Shown here one piece after another: positions 1 through 6,911 of a stretch of DNA of 7,538 nucleotides; position 1 is the first letter of the stretch, and each line of letters starts with the position of its first letter. Under the pieces are notes generated by a model. It did not search any database and had not been told where the DNA came from. It saw only the letters and a program-made list of their open reading frames with translations. This stretch comes from an uncultured Campylobacter sp. (GTDB lineage Bacteria; Campylobacterota; Campylobacteria; Campylobacterales; Campylobacteraceae). The DNA lies in NCBI RefSeq assembly GCF_938045465.1, contig NZ_CALIBF010000055.1, positions 1-7,538 of the forward strand. Direction: 5' to 3'. A program made the translations under genes and the position numbers.

Positions 1-855
1 GAAAATAATGCTACTAAAGCGGTAAGACTACTTTTGGATAACGGTGTTAAATTTGAAGAGACGGAAGTCGTTAGAAATAGGCTGCTTCCGCCGAATTATA
101 ACCATATAAAATCTTTGCAAATAAGTGACTATGGAAATTTTACGTTGATTTATGAGACCGACTACCCTATGATTAGTATAGGAGAGCCGAATTATTTCTT
201 TTCATATCTTACGAATACGAATATGTATGAGATAGCAAAGATGGCATTAGAAAGCGGCTATAAGCCATATATTTGGAAATTTCAAAACTCTACGGTAGGT
301 CTAAGGTACGGAAACGATATTAAAAAGGTCGTGCCTGAAGGAATATTAAATGATAAAGCGGAACCGACGGACGGATTTGATATTACCGAATATGATTTTT
401 CATTGTATGATACATTTTCGGGCACTCCAAATTACGAACTGATTTTAAAGCTGCTTATGCAGTATAACGTAGGCGGACAACCGAGTCCGGAATTTCTAAA
501 ACGAAAATATGATGATTGTCATAGAAACTATATATATAGTTTGGATAGTTATTATAAAATAAACTACGATGCAACTTATTATATACCTAAAAGTGAAATT
601 TCGCTTATAACGACGGTATATCGCAAATATTGCAAAGATAGAAATTCTACATTTAAAGATGTTTATGAATATACGAAATTTGCAAGCGAGTTAAATGAAA
701 TGGAAGCGGTATCCATCCATATGTATACTATAGATAAAAATGGTCGTAAGCTTGATCAGCCGTATAAAGATAATTTAAAAAAGCTAGATAAATATATAGA
801 TGAGATCTCATCTGGTGAGATAAGAAATGCAAGAAAAGAATGTCATCAAAACTAA
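1..855 (+). CDS. Unrecognised protein with ankyrin-like helices, 3' part only
   Basis: The reading frame is open from the first base of the window, so the 5' end is missing and 284 residues remain. The TTG at position 34 is probably an internal Leu codon, because the residues before it continue an ankyrin-type helix (KAVRLLLDNG, residues 6-15). Two further segments resemble ankyrin second helices: YEIAKMALESGYKP (76-89) and YELILKLLMQY (145-155). They are degenerate, so the ankyrin assignment is an inference. The rest is rich in Tyr, Asn, Lys and Asp, has no membrane segment or signal peptide, and ends in a charged Lys-rich helix. I do not recognise the family. The DNA is AT-rich, unlike the GC-rich genes from 973 onward, which suggests different ancestry. 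Divergent ankyrin proteins often occur in accessory or toxin-immunity loci, but nothing here shows that role. Coding status is likely; function is unknown. Confidence 0.75.
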   Translation, partial: ENNATKAVRLLLDNGVKFEETEVVRNRLLPPNYNHIKSLQISDYGNFTLIYETDYPMISIGEPNYFFSYLTNTNMYEIAKMALESGYKPYIWKFQNSTVGLRYGNDIKKVVPEGILNDKAEPTDGFDITEYDFSLYDTFSGTPNYELILKLLMQYNVGGQPSPEFLKRKYDDCHRNYIYSLDSYYKINYDATYYIPKSEISLITTVYRKYCKDRNSTFKDVYEYTKFASELNEMEAVSIHMYTIDKNGRKLDQPYKDNLKKLDKYIDEISSGEIRNARKECHQN

Positions 856-860
856 ATATT

Positions 861-866
861 AAGGAG
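861..866 (+). promoter_or_regulatory. Strong ribosome binding site before a 12-codon ORF
   Basis: AAGGAG stands six bases before the ATG at 873 and six bases after the stop of the ankyrin-like gene. It is a near-ideal Shine-Dalgarno sequence at ideal spacing. This is the main reason to believe that a second gene of the left-hand operon once started here. Confidence 0.6.
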
Positions 867-872
867 AATAAA

Positions 873-911
873 ATGACGGAGCAAGAGTTAAATCAACATA
901 CTCGAAGTTAG
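873..911 (+). pseudogene. Truncated start of a lost downstream gene (12 codons)
   Basis: An ATG with an excellent upstream AAGGAG opens a frame of only 12 codons (MTEQELNQHTRS) that ends in TAG at 909-911. The position, directly behind the ankyrin-like gene, is that of the next gene in an operon. The base composition turns GC-rich a few tens of bases later. The simplest reading is the 5' remnant of an AT-rich gene whose body was deleted or replaced at a recombination junction around 905-935. It could also be a genuine tiny peptide or a chance ORF. Nothing in the 12 residues identifies a family. Confidence 0.35.
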
Positions 912-937
912 CTTTTTGATATAAAGTCAACCCGCAA

Positions 938-967
938 GCTCGGGCTTAAATTTAAACTAGCCCGAGC
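938..967. terminator. Hairpin between convergent genes, possible bidirectional terminator
   Basis: GCTCGGGCT (938-946) and AGCCCGAGC (959-967) form a perfect 9-bp GC-rich stem around a 12-base AT-rich loop. It lies between the end of the left-hand + strand genes and the TAG (973-975) that ends the minus-strand operon, where a shared terminator is expected. Neither strand has a clear run of T after the stem, so intrinsic termination may be weak. It may act mainly as an mRNA 3'-end stabiliser. Confidence 0.4.
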
Positions 968-972
968 CAAAA

Positions 973-1638
973 CTACAACCTTATCTTCCTAACTTCCAGC
1001 TCGCCGCTAAAAAAATTTGCGTAATAAAACAGGTCTTTTTTTACTTCGAGCCCTGCGAGGTAGCGTAGCGCCAAATTTGCTTCAAAGCTCGCCGCAAACA
1101 TCACTATAGCAGCCGTTATGCCCGCAGGTGTCGCGTTTAGGCTCGGGAAAAATTTAAAATCCGCATTCTGCACGAAGCAGACTTGGCACTGCCAGCTGTC
1201 CACCGACGCAAACACCCACGGCACGCCTATTTGCTTAGCAAACGCATCGATCTGCGCGCGAGTGGCGAGATTATCGGTCGCATCCAAAATCAGATCAAAT
1301 TTCTCGCCCGCGCCTATCGCGCTAGCGAAAAATTCCTCCGCGCGACTCTTATGTACCTCCACGCTCACGCCGTCGTAGCGAGCCTCCGTGCGGCTTTTAA
1401 AAACGTCCGCTTTAAATTTGCCCTCGTCTGCAAGCGTAAATAAAATTTGCCTGTGGATGTTGTGAAGCGCCACCGTGTCGAAATCCACGACGCTGATCCG
1501 CCCGATGCCGCTTGCGCCCAGAGCGTAAGCAAGGCTGCTTCCAAGCCCGCCCGCGCCGATGATTAGGATGCGCTTGTCCGCAAGCGCGCGCTGCGTCTGC
1601 TCGCCCCAAAGCTGGATCTGTCTGTGAAAGTAGTTCAT
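973..1638 (-). CDS. Short ThiF/MoeB/HesA-family (E1-like) adenylyltransferase-type protein
   Basis: The 221-residue protein has the nucleotide-binding fold of E1-like enzymes, which adenylate the C-terminus of ubiquitin-like sulfur carriers (ThiS, MoaD) or related substrates. Visible motifs are HRQ (5-7), the glycine loop GAGGLGS (28-34), DFD (52-54), NIHRQ (60-64), K76 and DATDN (119-123). R6, D52, R63, K76 and D122 match the ATP/Mg-site residues known in MoeB. The two CxxC zinc pairs and the catalytic Cys loop of MoeB/ThiF are absent: the region after FFPSLNATPAG has no Cys, and the protein stops just before the usual C-terminal CxxC. Its only cysteines are C151 and C154, in a beta-strand position. 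The start at 1638 is chosen over an upstream in-frame start at 1719, because the E1 fold begins at MNYFHRQ, an AGGGGG site precedes it, and its ATG overlaps the upstream gene's TGA (ATGA). No ThiS or MoaD gene is present here. Fold is certain, substrate unknown. Confidence 0.85.
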   Translation of the reverse strand: MNYFHRQIQLWGEQTQRALADKRILIIGAGGLGSSLAYALGASGIGRISVVDFDTVALHNIHRQILFTLADEGKFKADVFKSRTEARYDGVSVEVHKSRAEEFFASAIGAGEKFDLILDATDNLATRAQIDAFAKQIGVPWVFASVDSWQCQVCFVQNADFKFFPSLNATPAGITAAIVMFAASFEANLALRYLAGLEVKKDLFYYANFFSGELEVRKIRL

Positions 1639-2810
1639 AAAAGCCCCCTGCTGACTAGATTCTTGCGGAATTTCCACAGCCCGCGCGCCGCAGCGATCTC
1701 GTCCGCGTCCACTTCGCACATCAGCACGCCCTCTTCGTTTTTCAGCTCGTTTGCGATCTCGCCGCCGGGGGTTACGACGAAGCTCTCGCCGTAAAATTTA
1801 AACTCGCTTTCGCCGAATTTCGCCTCGCCGATGCGGTTGGCGCGGATGACGTAGAGCGAGTTCGTAAACGCGCGCATCTTCAAAAGCTCGCGCCAGCGCC
1901 CGCCGCTTTCGAAGGTCGAGGCGCACGGCACGAGCACGCAGCCGACGTTTTTCTGCATAAAATAGCGCCAAAATACGTCAAAATGCGCCTCGTAGCCGAA
2001 GCAGACGCCGAATTTCACGCCGCCCTCGCTAAAGATCATCGGCGAAATTTTACCGATTTTGCGGCTTTTGCGGTTGGCGAAAAAACTCTCCTCGTTCCAG
2101 TGCGGATAGTCCATCAGGATATTTTGATCGTAAAATTTCACCTCCGAGGGCGAAAATTTCGCGCAGGATTTCACCCAGATAGGCTCGTTTTCGCTCGCGC
2201 AAAAGATCTCCTCTTCGCTCGCATCTTTTTGGCTTTCGGCTTTTAAATTTGAAGCGTTCGAGTTACTCGGGATCGAAGCGCTTAAATTTAAACCGTCTGC
2301 GGAATTTGCGGCTTTGAAATTTAAAGCGTGCGCGCCGCAGGAGTTTGAACCGCCTTTGGAACTCTGCTCGTTTTTGGAATTTAAAGCGCCTTTAGAATTT
2401 AAGCCGCCGTTGGAATTTAAATCGCTCTTGGAATTTGGCTCGCCTTTGCAACCAGGCTCACTTTTAAGGCTTAAGGAATTTTCGCCGCTAGAGCTCGCAC
2501 TTTTTTGAGTCGTGCCGCCGAAAATGCCCGCCTGCCTCAAAATCGCGCCGCTTGCGGCTCTGATTATCGGCGCTACGATATGCAGGTCGTATTTGGCGGC
2601 CAGCCGCGCCATCAGCTCCTGCTTGTGCTCGCTCTGTTCGCAGGCGATAGAGCGGGGCATCTTTTTAAGCTCGCTAAAGAAGGAATTTAGCTCATATTCG
2701 CCCAGCAGTACGATCCGCGCGCCGTTGTCTTTGGCGACCTTCATATAGTAATCGATCCGATTTTCGCTCATCGAAAGCGTCGGTAGTTGCAAAACGCATA
2801 CATTTATCAT
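1635..2810 (-). CDS. Carbon-nitrogen hydrolase (nitrilase superfamily) with a long repeat insertion
   Basis: The 391-residue protein belongs to the nitrilase superfamily, cytosolic enzymes that hydrolyse amides or N-carbamoyl groups with a Glu-Lys-Cys triad. The N-terminal strand (INVCVLQLPT), the glutamate in LLGEYE (E38) and the nucleophile in FGVCFGYE (C270) are clear, as is the later GRWRELLKMRAF segment. The expected lysine should lie near FYDQNILMDY (226-235), where I read Gln229 in the likely position, so the triad may be altered. Residues about 98-209 are a low-complexity Ser/Asn/Lys/Gly-rich insertion; without it the length is about 280, normal for the family. The insertion lies between the IVAPII strand and the lysine region. 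GGAGG lies just before the ATG, and the xseB stop overlaps this site. The gene's TGA overlaps the ATG of the E1-like gene, so the two are probably coupled. The substrate cannot be told from sequence. Confidence 0.88.
   Translation of the reverse strand: MINVCVLQLPTLSMSENRIDYYMKVAKDNGARIVLLGEYELNSFFSELKKMPRSIACEQSEHKQELMARLAAKYDLHIVAPIIRAASGAILRQAGIFGGTTQKSASSSGENSLSLKSEPGCKGEPNSKSDLNSNGGLNSKGALNSKNEQSSKGGSNSCGAHALNFKAANSADGLNLSASIPSNSNASNLKAESQKDASEEEIFCASENEPIWVKSCAKFSPSEVKFYDQNILMDYPHWNEESFFANRKSRKIGKISPMIFSEGGVKFGVCFGYEAHFDVFWRYFMQKNVGCVLVPCASTFESGGRWRELLKMRAFTNSLYVIRANRIGEAKFGESEFKFYGESFVVTPGGEIANELKNEEGVLMCEVDADEIAAARGLWKFRKNLVSRGLL
1644..1649 (-). promoter_or_regulatory. Ribosome binding site that decides the E1-like gene start
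   Basis: Read on the minus strand, AGGGGG lies five bases before the ATG at 1638, inside the last codons of the nitrilase-family gene. It supports the 1638 start, coupled to termination of the upstream gene, over a longer reading from 1719. Confidence 0.6.
2340..2465 (-). repeat. Seven tandem 18-bp units encoding hexapeptide repeats
   Basis: Seven consecutive 18-bp units (2340, 2358, 2376, 2394, 2412, 2430 and 2448 as left ends) lie in frame in the nitrilase-family gene, residues 116-157. In protein order they read KSEPGC, KGEPNS, KSDLNS, NGGLNS, KGALNS, KNEQSS and KGGSNS. Most units share a leading Lys and a final Asn-Ser. On the + strand the best conserved core is GGAATTTAAA followed by GC-rich bases. 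Copy-number change by slippage would keep the reading frame. Confidence 0.85.
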
Positions 2811-2819
2811 CGTCGCCTC

Positions 2820-3005
2820 CTAAGCCTGCTCGGGTGCGTTTATTTCGGCGACCTCGAGTTTGGCGTTTTCTAAAATTTCCTTCGCCTCCTTTAGCAGCGC
2901 GACGCCCTGTTTATATAGCTTCACGCTCTCCTCTAAGCTTAGATCCTTGTCGTTTAGGCTCTTTAAAAGCGCGTTAATCTTCTCCATTTTTTCTTCAAAA
3001 CTCAT
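2820..3005 (-). CDS. xseB: Exodeoxyribonuclease VII small subunit
   Basis: This 61-residue protein matches XseB, the small subunit of exonuclease VII, which binds the large subunit XseA and degrades single-stranded DNA to oligonucleotides in repair and recombination. The family pattern is visible: an N-terminal SFEEKMEKINALLKSL helix, then the DLSLEESVKLYKQG motif (21-34) and a second charged helix (LLKEAKEILENAK). It is at the short end for the family (E. coli has about 80 residues); the C-terminal tail is brief. AAGGAT lies a few bases before the ATG. The start overlaps the end of metX by 11 bases, and the nitrilase-family gene begins 9 bases after its stop. No xseA is in the window. Confidence 0.9.
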   Translation of the reverse strand: MSFEEKMEKINALLKSLNDKDLSLEESVKLYKQGVALLKEAKEILENAKLEVAEINAPEQA

Positions 3006-4101
3006 CCAAAATCCTTTTTATGATGTAATCAAATTTTTCTATCTCGACCAAAAACGCGTCGTGTCCGTAGTCGCTGTCGATCTGCGCGTAGCTCGTGCGA
3101 TCCTTTTTCCCTAGATCGCTCATCGCATCGTAAATTTCTTTCATTAGCCCCGGCGGAAAGAGCACGTCGCCTTTGAAAGAGATGAGGTGCAGGCGCGATC
3201 TGATCTGCGCGCAGGCGTTTTTGAGATTGCCGTAGTGGCGCGTGCAATCAAATATATTCATCATCTTAGCGATGTAGAGATAGCACAGCGGATCGAACCT
3301 GCGCGCGAAATTTTCGCCGTTGTATTCAAGGTAGCGATCCACCTGAAAGCGTCCGTTAATCTCGTAAAGACCGTCAGTTTCAACGTAGTTGCGCCCGAAT
3401 TTGTCCTGCATCGAGCTTGGGCTTAAAAAACTTATATGCCCCGCCATGCGCCCCACCGCCATGCCGTCAAGCCCGTGCTCGGTGATCAGATTTTTATCGT
3501 AGTTGCCGTTTTTAAAGCTCGGATCGCGCAAGATGGCCTCGGTCGCGATCTTATTAAACGCGATCGCCCAAGGCTGCGTGGCGTAGGTGCTTGCGAGTAC
3601 GAAAATTTCATCCGCAAATTCCGGATATTCGATCGCATAGCACAGCGCCTGCATGCCGCCCAGACTGCCGCCGATAACGGCGCGGGCGCGCGAAATACCT
3701 AGGTGTTTTAAAAGCATCATCTGCGCGCGCACGACGTCCGAGACGACCACGACGGGAAAGCGCAAGCGGTACTCGCGGCCGCTGCTTTCATCGACGTCGA
3801 GCGGGCAGGTGGAGCCGAAAGGCGAAGCCAGGATATTTATGCAGATGACGAAAAATTTCGTCGTATCGACCGCTTTATGATCGCCGATGAGCCCGTCCCA
3901 CCAGCCGGGTTTAACGTCGCCCTCGTAAAGTCCTGCGGCGTGCGCGGAACCCGTTAAGGCGTGGCAGATGACGATAACGTTGGATTTGTCCGGATTTAGC
4001 TCGCCGTAGGTTTCATAGGCGAGCTTGAAGTTAGAAAAGACGCGACCGCTCTCCAGATAAAGCGGCTCGTCGAAATTTTGAATTTTGCTTTGAAGGATCA
4101 C
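2995..4101 (-). CDS. metX: Homoserine O-acetyltransferase (MetX family)
   Basis: This 368-residue alpha/beta-hydrolase protein belongs to the MetX family, which acylates homoserine from acyl-CoA in the first committed step of methionine synthesis. The catalytic triad is visible as Ser146 in IGGSLGGMQ, Asp312 in FKGDVLFP and His347 in DYGHDAFL. The oxyanion segment HALTGSAH (47-54) and the family block WWDGLIG (67-73) are present. Length is normal. The family also contains succinyl-transferring and serine-acylating members, so the exact acyl donor and acceptor are inferred. The start codon is GTG, and its GTGA overlaps the guaB stop by four bases. I see no convincing ribosome binding site, so translation probably depends on coupling to guaB. 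The 3' end overlaps xseB by 11 bases. Confidence 0.92.
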   Translation of the reverse strand: MILQSKIQNFDEPLYLESGRVFSNFKLAYETYGELNPDKSNVIVICHALTGSAHAAGLYEGDVKPGWWDGLIGDHKAVDTTKFFVICINILASPFGSTCPLDVDESSGREYRLRFPVVVVSDVVRAQMMLLKHLGISRARAVIGGSLGGMQALCYAIEYPEFADEIFVLASTYATQPWAIAFNKIATEAILRDPSFKNGNYDKNLITEHGLDGMAVGRMAGHISFLSPSSMQDKFGRNYVETDGLYEINGRFQVDRYLEYNGENFARRFDPLCYLYIAKMMNIFDCTRHYGNLKNACAQIRSRLHLISFKGDVLFPPGLMKEIYDAMSDLGKKDRTSYAQIDSDYGHDAFLVEIEKFDYIIKRILDEF

Positions 4102-5549
4102 TGATTTACTCGGTAATTCGGCGCTTCCTGCGTGATGATGACGTCGTGGACGTGGCTTTCTTTAAGACCTGCGCTCGTGATCTCGACGAATTCCGCCTTT
4201 TGCTGAAAGGTCGCGATATCCTTGCTGCCGCAGTATCCCATCGAGCTTCGCAAGCCGCCTAGCAGCTGAAAGATCACGTCTTTTAGCATGCCCGCGTAAG
4301 GCACGCGCCCCTCGACGCCCTCGGGCACGAGCTTTTCTTTTGCGGTGCCGTCTTGAAAGTAGCGATCCGAGCTTCCCTTTTGCATCGCTGCCAAAGAGCC
4401 CATGCCGCGGTAGGTTTTGTACTGGCGGCCCTGAAACGTAATGAGTTCGCCCGGGGTTTCGTAGCAGCCTGCGAGCAAGCTTCCCATCATCACCGAGCTT
4501 GCGCCCGCGGCTAGGGCTTTGGCGATGTCGCCCGAGTATTTGATGCCGCCGTCTGCGATGATCGGAATTCCAAATTTAGCCGCCTCGATCGCGCAATCGT
4601 TAATCGCGGTAAATTGCGGCACGCCCACGCCCGCTACGATGCGCGTAGTGCAGATCGAACCCGGGCCGATGCCTACTTTAATCGCGTCGGCTCCTGCGTT
4701 TGCGATATCCTTTATGCTAGCGGGGTTTGCGACGTTTCCTACTACTACGTCGACATCAAAATTTCGCTTCAGCTCCTTAAGCGTGTCGATAATACCTTTG
4801 GAGTGTCCGTGCGCGGAGTCCATCACAAGTGCATCTACGCCCGCTTTGACGAGAGCTTCGGCTCTTTGCAGATGGCCTACGCCAATCGCCGCGGCGACGC
4901 GAAGGCGGCCGAATTTGTCTTTATTGGCGCTTGGATATTCGATACGCTTTTTAAGGTCTTTAATCGTAATAAGCCCCTCTAAGTGGCCGTTTGCGTCGAT
5001 TATCGGAAGCTTTTCTACCTTATTGTTTCTAAAAATTTTCTCCGCATCATCCAGAGTGCAGCCCTTTGGGGCGGTAATTAGCGGAGCTTTGGTCATCTTT
5101 TCGCCTACTAGCGCGGCGGTGTCTGTTTCAAAGCGCAGGTCGCGATTGGTCAAAATTCCAATTAACACGCCGTTATCGTCAATAACGGGAATGCCGCTGA
5201 TGTGGTACTCGCTCATCAGATCGAGCGCGTCTTTGATCGTGGCGTCCGCCTTGATCGAGATAGGGTCTATAATGACGCCACTTTCGCTCTTTTTTACGCG
5301 GCGAACCATCTTGGCTTGGGAGTCTTCATCCATATTTTTATGGATCACGCCGATGCCGCCGAGGCGCGCCATCATTATCGCGGTGCGGTACTCGGTGACC
5401 GTATCCATCGCAGCACTCACGAGAGGGGTATTTAGCGTGATATTTTTCGTAAAACTCGTGCTGATATCGACCTCTTTGGGTAAAATTTCAGAGTATTGCG
5501 GTACCAACAAAACATCCTCGAAGGTCAGAGCCTTTTTGACGATCCTCAT
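4098..5549 (-). CDS. guaB: Inosine-5'-monophosphate dehydrogenase
   Basis: GuaB oxidises IMP to XMP with NAD+, the first dedicated step of GMP synthesis, in the cytosol. The 483-residue protein is full length. The N-terminal LTFEDVLLVPQYSE and the substrate loop GPGSICTTRIVAGVG (295-309), with the nucleophile Cys300, are clear. The mobile flap carries the Arg396-Tyr397 pair (SSDRYFQ). The phosphate-binding IADGGIKYSGD (331-341) and GSLLAG (356-361) segments are present. Two CBS domains, about residues 91-145 and 155-205, interrupt the barrel as usual and are known as the adenosine/guanosine nucleotide regulatory module. AAGGAT just before the ATG overlaps the gatA stop; the gap to gatA is three bases. 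The stop overlaps the metX GTG start. No unusual residue is seen. Confidence 0.97.
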   Translation of the reverse strand: MRIVKKALTFEDVLLVPQYSEILPKEVDISTSFTKNITLNTPLVSAAMDTVTEYRTAIMMARLGGIGVIHKNMDEDSQAKMVRRVKKSESGVIIDPISIKADATIKDALDLMSEYHISGIPVIDDNGVLIGILTNRDLRFETDTAALVGEKMTKAPLITAPKGCTLDDAEKIFRNNKVEKLPIIDANGHLEGLITIKDLKKRIEYPSANKDKFGRLRVAAAIGVGHLQRAEALVKAGVDALVMDSAHGHSKGIIDTLKELKRNFDVDVVVGNVANPASIKDIANAGADAIKVGIGPGSICTTRIVAGVGVPQFTAINDCAIEAAKFGIPIIADGGIKYSGDIAKALAAGASSVMMGSLLAGCYETPGELITFQGRQYKTYRGMGSLAAMQKGSSDRYFQDGTAKEKLVPEGVEGRVPYAGMLKDVIFQLLGGLRSSMGYCGSKDIATFQQKAEFVEITSAGLKESHVHDVIITQEAPNYRVNQ

Positions 5550-5552
5550 TAC

Positions 5553-6911
5553 TTATCCTTTCACGATTTTTTCTAAACTCAAGCCGCCGTCCAGCACCGC
5601 TTGTTCGTCGTAGGCGCGCCCGATGAGCTGCGCGCTGATATTAAGAGCCTCTTTGTTTTTCGCTACCGGCACGGAGATCGCGGGAAGCCCCGCTAAATTT
5701 ACGCCGATCGTGTAGATGTCGCTAAGATACGCGCGAAGCGGATCGCTAAGCTCGCCGAATTTATACGCCACTCCAGGCGCGATCGGCATAAAGATCAAAT
5801 CAGCGTCTTTTAAAATTTCCTCATATTCACTTTTGATGAAGGCCCTTGCCTTCTGTGCCTTGATGTAATACGCGTCGTAATAGCCGCTGCTTAGCACGAA
5901 GGTGCCTAGAAGCATACGGCGCTTGACCTCGTCGCCGAAGCCTTCGCCGCGAGTGTTGGCGTAGAGCTCTTTTAAATTTAGAGCCTTCGCGCGGTTTCCG
6001 TAGCGCACGCCGTCGTAGCGACTTAAATTTGCGCTAGCCTCGGCGGTTGCGATGATGTAGTAGGTCGCGATGTCGTATTTGGAGCTGCAAAGATCGCGGT
6101 AAACGATCTCGTGTCCAAATGATTTTAGCTTTTCTATAGTTAAATTTAGAGCCTCTTTGACCTGCTGCGAGGCCTCGTCCACGTAGTTTTTTATAACGGC
6201 GATCTTAAGCTTGCGATCAGCGTTTAGCTTATCCGCGGTGCTTTCGTAAGCGCCCGTGTAGCTCGTGCTGTCCATCTCGTCGCGCCCTGCGATAATGTCG
6301 TATAAAATCGCCGCGTCCTCGACGCTGCGCGTAATCGGTCCTATCTGATCTAGGCTGCTCGAATACGCCGCGAGCCCGTAGCGGCTGACCCTGCCGTAGC
6401 TCGGCTTAAAGCCTACGCAGCCGCAAAATGCCGCCGGCTGGCGGATAGAGCCGCCCGTATCGCTTCCGAGTGCGGCTATGGCGATATTTGCCGCTACGGC
6501 AGCCGCGCTTCCGCCGCTACTGCCGCCAGGTACGCGCGAGTGATCGGTCGGATTGAGCGTTTTGCCATAGAATGAGCTCTCGGTCGTGCTTCCCATCGCA
6601 AACTCATCCATATTCGTTCGTCCAAACGGCGCCAGGCCGCGCTCGCGTAGCTTTTTGATCACCGTCGCGTCGTATGGCGCAACGTAGCCTTGCAAAATTT
6701 TACTCGCCGAGGTGACGCTCCAATCTTTTACCTGAATGTTATCTTTGATCGCGATCGGCACGCCCTCGCCGCTGATATTTAGAGCCTCGCCCGTGAGCTG
6801 CTCGATGTAGGCGCCGAGCTCTTTGGTTTTTAAAATTTTATCCTTTAGCTCCGCTCTAAGCGCCGAAATTTCATCCGCGCTCAGGCTTAGAGCCTCTTTC
6901 AAACTTATCAT
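5553..6911 (-). CDS. gatA: Asp-tRNA(Asn)/Glu-tRNA(Gln) amidotransferase subunit A
   Basis: GatA is the glutaminase subunit of GatCAB, which converts Glu-tRNA(Gln) and Asp-tRNA(Asn) to the correctly amidated tRNAs. The 452-residue length is normal. The amidase-signature triad is intact: Lys56 in AIKDNIQ, the cis-serine Ser131 in PGGSSGGSA and Ser155 in GSDTGGSIR. The spacing (75 and 24 residues) equals that of the family. The GRTNMDEFAMGS block (97-108) is also conserved. AAGGAT precedes the ATG, which overlaps the TGA of the 36-residue membrane gene (ATGA). gatB and gatC are not in this window. GatA does not act alone, so those subunits must be encoded elsewhere. Confidence 0.97.
   Translation of the reverse strand: MISLKEALSLSADEISALRAELKDKILKTKELGAYIEQLTGEALNISGEGVPIAIKDNIQVKDWSVTSASKILQGYVAPYDATVIKKLRERGLAPFGRTNMDEFAMGSTTESSFYGKTLNPTDHSRVPGGSSGGSAAAVAANIAIAALGSDTGGSIRQPAAFCGCVGFKPSYGRVSRYGLAAYSSSLDQIGPITRSVEDAAILYDIIAGRDEMDSTSYTGAYESTADKLNADRKLKIAVIKNYVDEASQQVKEALNLTIEKLKSFGHEIVYRDLCSSKYDIATYYIIATAEASANLSRYDGVRYGNRAKALNLKELYANTRGEGFGDEVKRRMLLGTFVLSSGYYDAYYIKAQKARAFIKSEYEEILKDADLIFMPIAPGVAYKFGELSDPLRAYLSDIYTIGVNLAGLPAISVPVAKNKEALNISAQLIGRAYDEQAVLDGGLSLEKIVKG

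Noticed and set aside
34..36. TTG as the start of the left-hand gene
   Set aside because: The frame is open to base 1, and the upstream codons complete an ankyrin-type helix, so the gene most likely begins outside the window.
1009..1015. Run of seven A as a phase-variable tract
   Set aside because: It is short, lies near the 3' end of the E1-like gene, and is followed by TTT as part of the common AAATTT word. No G/C tract of eight or more is present in the window.
1639..1719. 27-residue N-terminal extension of the E1-like protein
   Set aside because: The extension is Arg/Gly/Gln-rich, matches no family part and lies in another frame of the nitrilase gene. The ATG at 1638 has a binding site and a stop-start overlap.
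2340..2465. CRISPR array
   Set aside because: The 18-bp units are contiguous with no spacers and encode in-frame protein repeats.
2314..2508. + strand ORF with LEFK-type repeats
   Set aside because: The repeats are the complement of the hexapeptide array in the nitrilase-family gene. That gene has a recognisable domain on both sides, so the + strand frame is a shadow.
4519..5613. Long + strand ORF of 364 codons opposite guaB
   Set aside because: It lies wholly opposite guaB and the end of gatA, has a Ser/Ile/Ala-rich composition without any motif, and has no ribosome binding site. It is an antisense shadow of GC-rich coding DNA.
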